Positions 1 through 5,567 of a DNA stretch of 8,475 nucleotides are shown in pieces. The position numbers were made by a program, and so were the translations under genes. The notes under the pieces were generated by a model, which saw only the letters and a program-made list of their open reading frames with translations, was not told where the DNA came from and ran no database searches. Source of the DNA: Campylobacterales bacterium (GTDB lineage: Bacteria; Campylobacterota; Campylobacteria; Campylobacterales; QNZT01). The stretch spans positions 21,887-30,361 of the forward strand of contig JALWRO010000034.1 in NCBI GenBank assembly GCA_027080605.1. The letters run 5' to 3'. Position 1 is the stretch's first letter, and each line of letters begins with the position of its first letter.

Positions 1-60
1 CTGCTCCGTCACAGACAAAAAGATTCTTTCCGTCTATGCCGAGCCCCGAGGGGGAGAACA
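1..60. repeat. 60-bp perfect direct repeat, copy 1 (edge copy)
   Basis: Identical base for base to 1101-1160; identity ends at 61 versus 1161. The left limit is the window edge, so the repeat may be longer. It is read in the same frame in both places and encodes 19 identical residues (FSPSGLG to CDGAG). Confidence 0.97.
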
Positions 61-859
61 CCGTTACGACGTTTTTCGCCGTCACTTCAAGCTCGACTGC
101 ATGATCCTGTTTGTCCAGATATTTGAATGTTCCGCGTATCAGATTATCACTGGCATCGGTGTAAAACGGTGTAGCGCTTGCATCATAAGCCGGATCGACC
201 GTAAAATAGTCACTCTCACCGATCTTCTCTTTACCGCTTACAGGATATTCGATCGTACTACCGTCTGACAGTTCTTTAGCCCTGTATACAAGATTCTCTC
301 CACCGTGTTTGATACCGTTAATCTCCATCTCCAGATTGATAGTCATGATATTCCATGCACCCTCTTTTCTCATGGACATCGTCCCTCCCGGTAAAACAGA
401 ACCCGGTACATCCCCGCCTGTGACACTGAAACCGTTGATGGTAGAGATTGTTTCCGTACCGTCATCACTTCTTTGGTATTCCATATCTCCGTTAATCGTC
501 TCTCCCGCCATTCGGCAATTGTTGAAAACCACTTTATTCGGTTCTTCATCACCGGTCAATTCCGAAAGAGGCACATCAAAAAAAACCTCCATCGTTCCGT
601 CACTGTTTTCGCACGGGAAAAGATCTCTTGTGCTTCTGCTTTGATTACCGGGCTTTTTCTCTCCTGCCGCACTTTCCAAAACACTATCCTGATGTGCAAG
701 TGCATACGCAAGTTTCTCGGCACTCGACAAAGTGCTGATATCCTGAACCGTTTTGACATTTGGCGCACTTATCTTCCCGCCATCTCTGTCATTACTGCCA
801 CTCATACATCCTGTTATTACCAAAACAGCTATCGCTGCCAATGATAAACTTTTTATCAT
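1..859 (-). CDS. Lipoprotein of unnamed family, 3' end outside window, with a propeller-like tail
   Basis: Open frame from ATG at 859 to the window edge (286 codons, no stop). An AGGAG ribosome site at 866-870 lies 6 nt before the start. Residues 1-18 form a lipoprotein signal peptide ending in VITGC, so Cys18 should be lipidated; the next residues are Gly/Ser/Asp rich. The body (about 75-267) is rich in Thr, Gly, Asp and Glu with alternating beta-type stretches and two cysteines (83 and 115) that could form a disulfide. It resembles secreted beta-rich lipoproteins of Campylobacterota by general style; I cannot name a family or function. It is the last visible gene of the left operon, 26 nt after the propeller gene. 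Oddity: residues 268-286 are identical, also at DNA level, to part of that propeller gene, so the visible C-terminus may not be native. Confidence 0.8.
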   Translation of the reverse strand, partial: MIKSLSLAAIAVLVITGCMSGSNDRDGGKISAPNVKTVQDISTLSSAEKLAYALAHQDSVLESAAGEKKPGNQSRSTRDLFPCENSDGTMEVFFDVPLSELTGDEEPNKVVFNNCRMAGETINGDMEYQRSDDGTETISTINGFSVTGGDVPGSVLPGGTMSMRKEGAWNIMTINLEMEINGIKHGGENLVYRAKELSDGSTIEYPVSGKEKIGESDYFTVDPAYDASATPFYTDASDNLIRGTFKYLDKQDHAVELEVTAKNVVTVFSPSGLGIDGKNLFVCDGA

Positions 860-885
860 GTTTTTCTCCTTGTTTTTTGTTTGTT

Positions 886-1656
886 TTATTGAATAACGCC
901 CAGATCAACCATGGGCAGATGGGTATAGTCAAACTCCCTGACATCTTTCCTGTTACTCACTACCAGTAATCCTTTGTGTGCTATCACATCATAACAGTCG
1001 ATATCCGCTCTTGAACTTGCTCTGTTAAATGTCAGTGCTACAGCTGTCTTGTTGGTTTCATTGTTTTCCGTAACATTGACATCAAAGAGTTTAAGCCCTC
1101 CTGCTCCGTCACAGACAAAAAGATTCTTTCCGTCTATGCCGAGCCCCGAGGGGGAGAACATATTTTTCGTCTTGATCAGCACGGGTTTGAGCGGATCTTT
1201 GACATCCAGCACCTGCAGACTGTTTTCACCGCTGTCAAGATGACATCCGTTGCCGCTGTTAAGCGTTACATACGCCAAATCATCCTGTACCACTACGGGA
1301 TCGCAACTTCTAAGATGTGTAAACTTCGCCACCTGATCCAGCGATTGATCGTAGATATAGACACCGGTTTCAGCTCCCACATAAAGATAGTTTTTATAGG
1401 CATGCAGCGTCTCTGCATCAAACGGTACCGGCTGCGAAATTTCCGGCATAGGCAGAGTCGGATCTTCAATATCAAAAGCATTGATGGTGCGATCATTGAG
1501 CGTATAGAGCTTGTTGCCTACAATCGTAAAACGTGTCCTCGAACCGCCGACTCCGGTTGCCCCTGCGTCGGAAGCCGAAGCACCGGAGGAACCTGCTTCA
1601 CCGCACCCTGACACAAGTAAAGCGATAAAAATCATTGTTACATACATCTGTCTCAT
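886..1656 (-). CDS. LVIVD-repeat/beta-propeller lipoprotein (C-terminal-half type)
   Basis: 256 residues. ATG at 1656 is preceded by AGGAGGA (1661-1667) at 4 nt, fixing the start. The signal peptide ends in LLVSGC, with Cys18 the predicted lipidation site and Gly at +2. Residues 19-38 are a Gly/Ala/Ser linker. From 40 on there are repeated blades of the type 'VxGNKLYTLND..INAFDI', 'YLYVGAETGVYIYD', 'LAYVTL...LQVLDVKDP' and 'LFVCDGAGGLKLFDV', which match the LVIVD repeat seen in secreted propeller lipoproteins, common in Bacteroidota. Such proteins sit on the cell envelope; ligand and role are unknown. The linker followed by the (G)GSRTRFTI segment resembles the middle of single-chain family members, so this gene looks like their C-terminal half. 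It begins 9 nt after the stop of the neighbouring LVIVD gene, in the same frame. Confidence 0.85.
   Translation of the reverse strand: MRQMYVTMIFIALLVSGCGEAGSSGASASDAGATGVGGSRTRFTIVGNKLYTLNDRTINAFDIEDPTLPMPEISQPVPFDAETLHAYKNYLYVGAETGVYIYDQSLDQVAKFTHLRSCDPVVVQDDLAYVTLNSGNGCHLDSGENSLQVLDVKDPLKPVLIKTKNMFSPSGLGIDGKNLFVCDGAGGLKLFDVNVTENNETNKTAVALTFNRASSRADIDCYDVIAHKGLLVVSNRKDVREFDYTHLPMVDLGVIQ
1101..1160. repeat. 60-bp perfect direct repeat, copy 2 (inside the propeller gene)
   Basis: The native-looking copy: it encodes a propeller blade segment (about residues 167-185) that continues naturally on both sides with LVIVD-type sequence. Confidence 0.97.
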
Positions 1657-1665
1657 ACACTCCTC

Positions 1666-2175
1666 CTACTCAAACCCGATGACAAAAGCATCTTTTTTGC
1701 CATAATCATAGTCATAACACGCACCGTTGTCTTTTCTCAAATCATTCACCGCCTGCATCTGGTCATAGGGGAAAACCTCCTCTTTTCTATAGACCGTTTT
1801 GATATGATGAACATCGCGAATATCAAGCACAATCAAATCTGTAAAACTATCGACATAGAGATACCCTCCTTTGACCGCCATATCGATGTTGCCCGGAATT
1901 TCGATGAAACTGACATTGACCGGCGTTTCATGAACCCTGTTGTCAATCACATGAATTCCTTTGTTCCTTTCATTGATGAGTAAAATATCTCCATCTTTGT
2001 AGTTGTAGATCTTCGCCGCTTTTTCTATCTCTCGGGGTGCAGAAACTTTGGGATAGTTTGCCCGAAGCTCTTTGGCAGAGATATACTTCACTTTTTTACA
2101 CGGATTCTTATATTTATAGTCACATCCGCTTATCATAATCGCTATTATAAAAATAGCGCTGCCTCTTTTCAACAC
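1666..2175 (-). CDS. Short LVIVD-repeat lipoprotein (N-terminal-half type)
   Basis: 169 residues from a GTG start at 2175. I chose this start because AAGGAG (2181-2186) sits 5 nt upstream and the product then begins with a compact signal peptide, MLKRGSAIF...IMISGC, lipidated at Cys18. A TTG ten codons further upstream has no such support. The residue after the Cys is Asp, which in E. coli keeps lipoproteins in the inner membrane. Two propeller-type segments are visible: GIHVIDN (about 73-79) and a run with DLIVLDIRD (about 113-121), preceded by IPGNIDMAVKGGYLYVDS, typical of the N-terminal part of LVIVD-repeat lipoproteins. Family members usually go on for several more blades; this one stops at TAG (1666) after about two, and the following gene supplies the rest. 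Function unknown. Confidence 0.8.
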   Translation of the reverse strand: MLKRGSAIFIIAIMISGCDYKYKNPCKKVKYISAKELRANYPKVSAPREIEKAAKIYNYKDGDILLINERNKGIHVIDNRVHETPVNVSFIEIPGNIDMAVKGGYLYVDSFTDLIVLDIRDVHHIKTVYRKEEVFPYDQMQAVNDLRKDNGACYDYDYGKKDAFVIGFE

Positions 2176-2188
2176 AGTTTCTCCTTTT

Positions 2189-2773
2189 TTAAAACGCATA
2201 ACCAAACTTTAGCAACTCAATATCTACGATATACGGCGAATCTTCAATGCCAAAACCGACCTCTCTGTAGATGTCATTATCCCCAATAATATACCTGCCG
2301 ACAATCAACCCGACACCCCAGTAATAACGCTGCGTTTTCGGAAAAAATCTGTAACCGAGCCCTACACCAAGACCAAATTTTGTCGTTTTTTTATACTGTT
2401 CCTCTCTATCTAACAACCCGTTAAGATAACTCACCCTGCCAAAGCTGCTCATATAAAATCCACCCAGTTCCTCTCCCAGAAACTTTCGGTAGTGTATATC
2501 AACATCGACCACATCCATATGTATCTCTACGTTGTGATAATCGGTCTCTTTGTCGGCAGAAATCAACCAGGGCACAGCGATCTCAACTTTGTTCTCATGA
2601 TCAAACCAGGAGAATGTTCCAGAAACACTCTTCCAGTCATCGCTATAGGTCAAAACTCTTGGAATATTAAACTCCACACCAAATCTTTTACCTTCCAGCG
2701 GCAAAGAGTCCGCATAAGCGAAAAAAGAGATATGGATGGTGGCAATAAAGATTACCAAAAGCTTTTTGACCAC
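2189..2773 (-). CDS. Exported outer-membrane beta-barrel-like protein
   Basis: 194 residues from GTG at 2773. AAGGAG at 2779-2784 with 5-nt spacing and the ensuing basic VVKK plus hydrophobic stretch support this start over the GTG at 2800. The signal peptide ends near FFAYADS, with probable signal peptidase I cleavage after AYA. The rest is made of alternating polar/aromatic beta strands (for example GLGVGLGYRFF and YYWGVGLIVGRYI) and ends in a strand with terminal Phe (LLKFGYAF), the usual signal for barrel assembly in the outer membrane. Length fits a small 8-stranded barrel. I do not recognise a specific family. It is first in the four-gene exported-protein run; its stop at 2189 is 13 nt before the next start, so co-expression with the LVIVD lipoproteins is likely. 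Confidence 0.7.
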   Translation of the reverse strand: MVKKLLVIFIATIHISFFAYADSLPLEGKRFGVEFNIPRVLTYSDDWKSVSGTFSWFDHENKVEIAVPWLISADKETDYHNVEIHMDVVDVDIHYRKFLGEELGGFYMSSFGRVSYLNGLLDREEQYKKTTKFGLGVGLGYRFFPKTQRYYWGVGLIVGRYIIGDNDIYREVGFGIEDSPYIVDIELLKFGYAF

Positions 2774-2841
2774 AGAAACTCCTTGTTTTATGATTATCAC
2801 TGCATTAAAACTTCAGAATATTCGTTGGTGCGATGATAAAT

Positions 2842-2895
2842 GTTATAGACTAGCGTAAAAAAGTGTCTAAGTTGTGTCTAAAATAGAAAATTATA
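2842..2895 (-). promoter_or_regulatory. Putative promoter region of the exported-protein operon with 11-bp-period direct repeat
   Basis: Two candidate -10 boxes on the minus strand: TATAAT (2890-2895) and TATAAC (2842-2847). Between them is the 8-bp direct repeat TTAGACAC (2874-2881 and 2863-2870) with an 11-bp period. Relative to TATAAC the repeats span about -46 to -28, where OmpR/PhoB-type activators bind. Relative to TATAAT they lie just downstream, where a repressor could act. No good -35 hexamer is visible. Assignment is by inspection only. Confidence 0.35.
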
Positions 2896-2921
2896 ATTAA
2901 TCAGTAAGCAAAAGGGGTTCC

Positions 2922-2936
2922 GAAACGCACCGTTTC
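2922..2936 (-). terminator. Weak hairpin after the methyltransferase-like gene
   Basis: GAAACG (2922-2927) and CGTTTC (2931-2936) form a perfect 6-bp stem with a 3-nt loop, starting 10 nt beyond the stop at 2947. On the minus-strand transcript only a short T4 run follows several bases later, so it is a poor intrinsic terminator and may only protect the 3' end. Confidence 0.3.
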
Positions 2937-2946
2937 AGATATTATC

Positions 2947-3618
2947 TCAGCAAATTCGCAACATCGTATCCCCGCCTTTTTGAAATTCGTAGTCGGTTTT
3001 ACAAACTTCACACGTATAACCCCTCTCAGTCAAAAACTTCATGAGTGGTTCCAGATGCGGGGACGGTCTGTTTTCCAGCGTCACCAATGGGAAAATACGC
3101 ACCTCGTCAGCAACCCGCAGTATCTCCAGAACCGCAGCTTCATGAAATGCCAGATCGAGATGCTTTTCATAAAGAAAAAGCAGGTGCGAACAGAGTGCCA
3201 GATCAAACCGTCCCTCGTCAAAAGACAACTCCGGCAAACTCCCCGCCACATAACGCCCCGCACTTTTCCCTGCTTCGTAATCTTCCATAAAACGATACAT
3301 CGCCTCCATGCGGATCGTATATAGGGTGTCAGGATCTGGGATATTTTTCCAGACAAAACGGTGCGTGTTCTGACGCACCTGCGCCATCACCACTTCCGCC
3401 ACTTCATCGATCCTCCCGGCAATCTGCTCCGCAGAAAAAGCGTAAATCGGATCGACCGAAACAACCCGTCCACCCATCTGCGTCACCTCCACGTTGAAAC
3501 TTGCCGGACCATCCCCACACCCGATAATTTCCTTCTGCAAATCCTCCCCGGAAAGCACGAACATGTCACGATATTCGGCAAAATTACGCCCCCATGGGAC
3601 AATATTTTCAAGTTCCAT
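2947..3618 (-). CDS. SAM-dependent methyltransferase-like protein
   Basis: 223 residues from ATG at 3618, with AAGG six nt upstream. Residues 31-42 (IIGCGDGPASFN) form a glycine-rich motif I for S-adenosylmethionine, followed by a strand ending in an acidic residue (VVSVDP, Asp56) that would hold the ribose hydroxyls. FDLALCSHLLFLY (138-150) is the motif IV region. The segment from 60 to 125 is a mainly helical insertion, and the C-terminal part (from about 165) alternates strands and helices. This fits a conserved group of small uncharacterised class I methyltransferases. The substrate cannot be read from the sequence. It stands alone, divergent from the App1-type gene (57-bp gap). A TATAAC box at 3630-3635 could be its promoter. 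Confidence 0.7.
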   Translation of the reverse strand: MELENIVPWGRNFAEYRDMFVLSGEDLQKEIIGCGDGPASFNVEVTQMGGRVVSVDPIYAFSAEQIAGRIDEVAEVVMAQVRQNTHRFVWKNIPDPDTLYTIRMEAMYRFMEDYEAGKSAGRYVAGSLPELSFDEGRFDLALCSHLLFLYEKHLDLAFHEAAVLEILRVADEVRIFPLVTLENRPSPHLEPLMKFLTERGYTCEVCKTDYEFQKGGDTMLRIC

Positions 3619-3671
3619 CCTCTGCCTTTGTTATAAAAAATATGAATAGTCTGAATTTAGCGTTTTTCGGC

Positions 3672-3677
3672 TAAAAT
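3672..3677 (+). promoter_or_regulatory. Putative -10 box overlapping the first ATG of the phosphatase gene
   Basis: TAAAAT at 3672-3677 is a good -10 hexamer. A start of transcription 7-8 nt downstream would fall at or just before the second in-frame ATG (3685), giving a leaderless or near-leaderless message. No Shine-Dalgarno sequence precedes either ATG. Confidence 0.35.
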
Positions 3678-4602
3678 GTATGTTATGAAATACCTCCTCA
3701 TCACACTGCTTACCTTCTCCCAACTGCTGGCGGGGGACGCGATAGAAGTTTATCACTGCTACGGGAACAGTCAAACGCTTTTGGTTGCCGGGCGGGTTTT
3801 GGATCCTCGGGAGATGCCGGAGGCAAAGAGAGATGATTCATTTCTGACCAATCTGTGGCGAAAGCTGGGGTATATCTTCAACGATGAACGTAAAGATGTG
3901 CCTGTAACATTACAAGTGCGGGAGCATACGTTCGAGACACGGACAGATGATGAAGGGTATTTTACATTTCAGATGACCTTTCCGCCTGAGACATTGAAAC
4001 CACATGAAAAAGTGAAGCTCTTTTTGCCCCGACAACCGAAGGTTTCCACCTCATGTAAAGCGTGGATTCCCTCTTCGCAACAGCAGATCGGGATCATCTC
4101 CGATTTTGACGATACACTCATCATCTCCGACGTCACACATAAATTGAAACTGGCGTATCAACTCCTTTTGAAAAATTACAAACAGCGTGAAGCGGTGATG
4201 GGGATGGCGGAGCGGTTTCGGGAGATTTTGGCAAAGAGTCCGGACAAACCGCTCTTTGTCATCACCGGTTCTCCCAAACAGTTCAATGTTGTCATCCAAA
4301 AGTTTCTCGACTACCGCCGTTTTCCCGAACGCACGCTCATCACCAAGCAGATTCACGGCGACAGATCATGGTCACTCTTTCACCAGCACGACTATAAAAG
4401 CAAGCAAATCGAACGGTTGATCACCCTCTACCCGCAGATTCGCTGGGTGCTGTTTGGAGACAGCGGGGAGCAGGATCGGGAGATTTACATGAAGCTGGCA
4501 AAGAAACACCCCGGCAAGATCGAGGCGATCTTTATTCGGGATGTAAAAAGCGGGAAGATCGAGAAGGTCTATCCTGCCAGAGCTACACCTTCACCGCTTT
4601 GA
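3676..4602 (+). CDS. Exported App1-type (DUF2183) HAD phosphatase
   Basis: 308 residues from ATG 3676 (305 if ATG 3685 is used, which I find equally or more likely; see the -10 box entry). An N-terminal signal peptide (MKYLLITLLTFSQLLAG) predicts export, probably to the periplasm. Residues 35-125 form a beta-sandwich-like domain. From about 138 comes the catalytic domain of the App1 family, named after yeast phosphatidate phosphatase: DFDDT (143-147) supplies the nucleophile and acid Asp143/Asp145, VITGSP (195-200) is motif II, Lys241/Lys243 in the HDYKSKQIERL stretch are candidates for motif III, and GDSGEQD (261-267) is motif IV binding Mg2+. All HAD catalytic motifs are present, so it should be active. 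Phosphatidate is the known substrate of the yeast enzyme only; here the substrate is inferred at best. The 3' end overlaps the opposing methyltransferase gene. Confidence 0.85.
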   Translation: MYVMKYLLITLLTFSQLLAGDAIEVYHCYGNSQTLLVAGRVLDPREMPEAKRDDSFLTNLWRKLGYIFNDERKDVPVTLQVREHTFETRTDDEGYFTFQMTFPPETLKPHEKVKLFLPRQPKVSTSCKAWIPSSQQQIGIISDFDDTLIISDVTHKLKLAYQLLLKNYKQREAVMGMAERFREILAKSPDKPLFVITGSPKQFNVVIQKFLDYRRFPERTLITKQIHGDRSWSLFHQHDYKSKQIERLITLYPQIRWVLFGDSGEQDREIYMKLAKKHPGKIEAIFIRDVKSGKIEKVYPARATPSPL

Positions 4603-5341
4603 CACGGATGCGAACATAGTCGGCAGTCCAGCCCTTCTCTTCGGTGTAGAGTGACGCTTTCAGCAACTCCCGCGCTTCATGACGAAACTGTGTCTCCTGC
4701 TCCTGTGTCAGATGGGCGGTGAGACCGTTGGTAAAGAGCATCAGCCAGTTAGCAATGTCGTCGATGGCTGTGGGCTTGGGAATGCGTTCGATATACTCCA
4801 CCCGAAATCCCTCCTCTTTCAAAAGTGCGCCGTACGCTTCGGTACTCGGAAAGTACCAGGGGATTTCCAGTTTCCCAAACTCCGGATGGCGTGCAAAGAC
4901 CGTCTGTATCGCCTCTCTGATCGCTTTGACATTGCCCTCACCGCCAAACTCCGCGACAAACCTGCCTCCTTTTTTGAGCGCTTTGGCGATATTTTGCAAC
5001 GCAAGGCGGCTTTGCGGCACCCAGTGAAGCGTAGCATTAGAAAACACAGCGTCAAACTCCGCCTCAAACGGCAGATCGGTTGCATTGGCAACACGGGCAT
5101 CGAGCCCTTTTTGCCGCGCTTTTTGCACCATATCGTCACTCAAATCGACCGCAACGACTTTAGCCCCGGACTTCTCGATCTCCAGTGCAGGCGTTCCCTC
5201 CCCGCACCCCAGATCGAGGATTCGTTCACCCGGTTTCGGTGCCAGCAGGTCAATGACCGGTAACGCCATCCTCGTGACAAAGCCGGCGTGTTTTTTGTAT
5301 TTGTCCGCGTGCCATTCGTTGATCTCTTCTTCTTTTTTCAT
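4583..5341 (-). CDS. Class I SAM-dependent methyltransferase, trans-aconitate methyltransferase-like
   Basis: 252 residues from ATG at 5341, with AAGGA about 8 nt upstream. Motif I ILDLGCGEG (41-49), acidic Asp66 ending strand 2 (VVAVD), NATDLPF (86-92), and motif IV FDAVFSNATLHWV (96-108) give a complete Rossmann-type SAM site. The SNAxLHW signature and the overall length of 252 are shared with Tam (trans-aconitate 2-methyltransferase), but BioC-like and other small-molecule methyltransferases share it too, so the acceptor is not certain. The C-terminal helical region (about 190-235) would form the substrate cover. It probably acts in the cytoplasm. It lies 226 nt beyond the kinase gene, with its own possible promoter, and converges with the App1-type phosphatase gene with a 20-bp overlap. 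Confidence 0.85.
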   Translation of the reverse strand: MKKEEEINEWHADKYKKHAGFVTRMALPVIDLLAPKPGERILDLGCGEGTPALEIEKSGAKVVAVDLSDDMVQKARQKGLDARVANATDLPFEAEFDAVFSNATLHWVPQSRLALQNIAKALKKGGRFVAEFGGEGNVKAIREAIQTVFARHPEFGKLEIPWYFPSTEAYGALLKEEGFRVEYIERIPKPTAIDDIANWLMLFTNGLTAHLTQEQETQFRHEARELLKASLYTEEKGWTADYVRIRVKAVKV

Positions 5342-5376
5342 GATATTGTTCCTTTTGTATATACAGTACTATTCCA

Positions 5377-5391
5377 GTGGCAAAACGCCAC
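5377..5391. repeat. Short inverted repeat (GTGGC/GCCAC)
   Basis: GTGGC (5377-5381) and GCCAC (5387-5391) with a 5-nt loop, located 36-50 nt before the methyltransferase start. It is short enough to be chance but is the third hairpin in the same gap. Confidence 0.4.
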
Positions 5392-5442
5392 AACGCATCT
5401 GATAACAGTCAACCGTGAGGTATCTGGAAGTGTGTGAGAATT

Positions 5443-5460
5443 GCTTAGTTTACACTAAGC
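5443..5460. repeat. Perfect 7-bp inverted repeat
   Basis: GCTTAGT (5443-5449) and ACTAAGC (5454-5460) flank TTAC. On the minus strand it overlaps the stop codon (5450-5452) and last codons of the possible 25-codon ORF. It could be a regulator operator or an RNA hairpin; no T-run follows, so a terminator is unlikely. Confidence 0.5.
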
Positions 5461-5527
5461 GTAGGAAAAAGAGTAGGAGAACGAAACCGCTTTTGCGGGT
5501 GTGTGTTGTTGCATAGTATTGCTTCAT
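5450..5527 (-). CDS. Possible small ORF, 25 residues, hydrophobic C-terminal half
   Basis: ATG at 5527 is preceded by AAAGGAG (5534-5540) with a good 6-nt spacing, followed by 25 codons and TAA at 5450-5452. The product starts polar and basic (MKQYYATTHTRKSG) and ends hydrophobic (FVLLLFFLRLV), like a tiny membrane peptide or a leader peptide. It lies between the kinase stop (5568) and the methyltransferase start (5341). Its ribosome site is part of a 10-bp inverted repeat with 5475-5484 inside the ORF, so translation could be gated by RNA folding. I do not recognise it; a non-coding transcript is an equally fair reading. Confidence 0.35.
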   Translation of the reverse strand: MKQYYATTHTRKSGFVLLLFFLRLV

Positions 5528-5538
5528 GTCGTTCTCCT
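5475..5538 (-). promoter_or_regulatory. Long-range 10-bp stem masking the small ORF's ribosome site
   Basis: AGGAGAACGA (5475-5484) and TCGTTCTCCT (5529-5538) are perfect reverse complements separated by 44 nt. On the minus transcript the 5' arm contains the AGGAG of the small ORF. The loop holds a second hairpin, CCGC (5487-5490) with GCGG (5495-5498). After the 3' arm comes ACTCTTTTTCC, so the element could also act as an imperfect terminator of the P460-regulator-kinase operon. Confidence 0.45.
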
Positions 5539-5567
5539 TTGTTGAAATTTCCGGTAGTGTAGCATAT

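Larger units (their letters stand above)
5342..5567 (-). other. Structured 226-bp gap between kinase and methyltransferase genes
   Basis: Contains three inverted repeats (5377-5391, 5443-5460, and 5475-5484 paired with 5529-5538), a possible 25-codon ORF (5450-5527), and a TATATA (5358-5363) that may be a -10 element close to the methyltransferase ribosome site. Nothing here resembles a known riboswitch or tRNA to me. The density of pairing suggests a regulatory RNA leader or a small RNA read on the minus strand. Confidence 0.4.

Noticed and set aside
473..844. Plus-strand open frame of 123 codons opposite the edge lipoprotein gene
   Set aside because: No ribosome site, no recognisable domain; the minus-strand frame has a lipobox, a ribosome site and a continuous beta-rich protein.
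1657..1668. TAG at 1666 as a readthrough, selenocysteine-like or pyrrolysine codon joining the two propeller genes
   Set aside because: The downstream gene has its own strong ribosome site, ATG, signal peptide and lipobox, which would be senseless in the middle of a fused protein; TAG is a normal stop here.
2774..2800. Longer start (GTG at 2800) for the barrel-like protein
   Set aside because: No ribosome site before it, whereas AAGGAG fits the GTG at 2773 and gives a proper signal peptide.
4679..5263. Plus-strand open frame of 194 codons opposite the Tam-like methyltransferase
   Set aside because: The minus strand carries complete SAM-binding motifs; the plus frame is a low-complexity, Cys/Arg-rich shadow.
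5487..5498. CCGC/GCGG hairpin as a stand-alone intrinsic terminator
   Set aside because: Only 4 bp of stem and no T-run directly after it; kept only as part of the larger structure.
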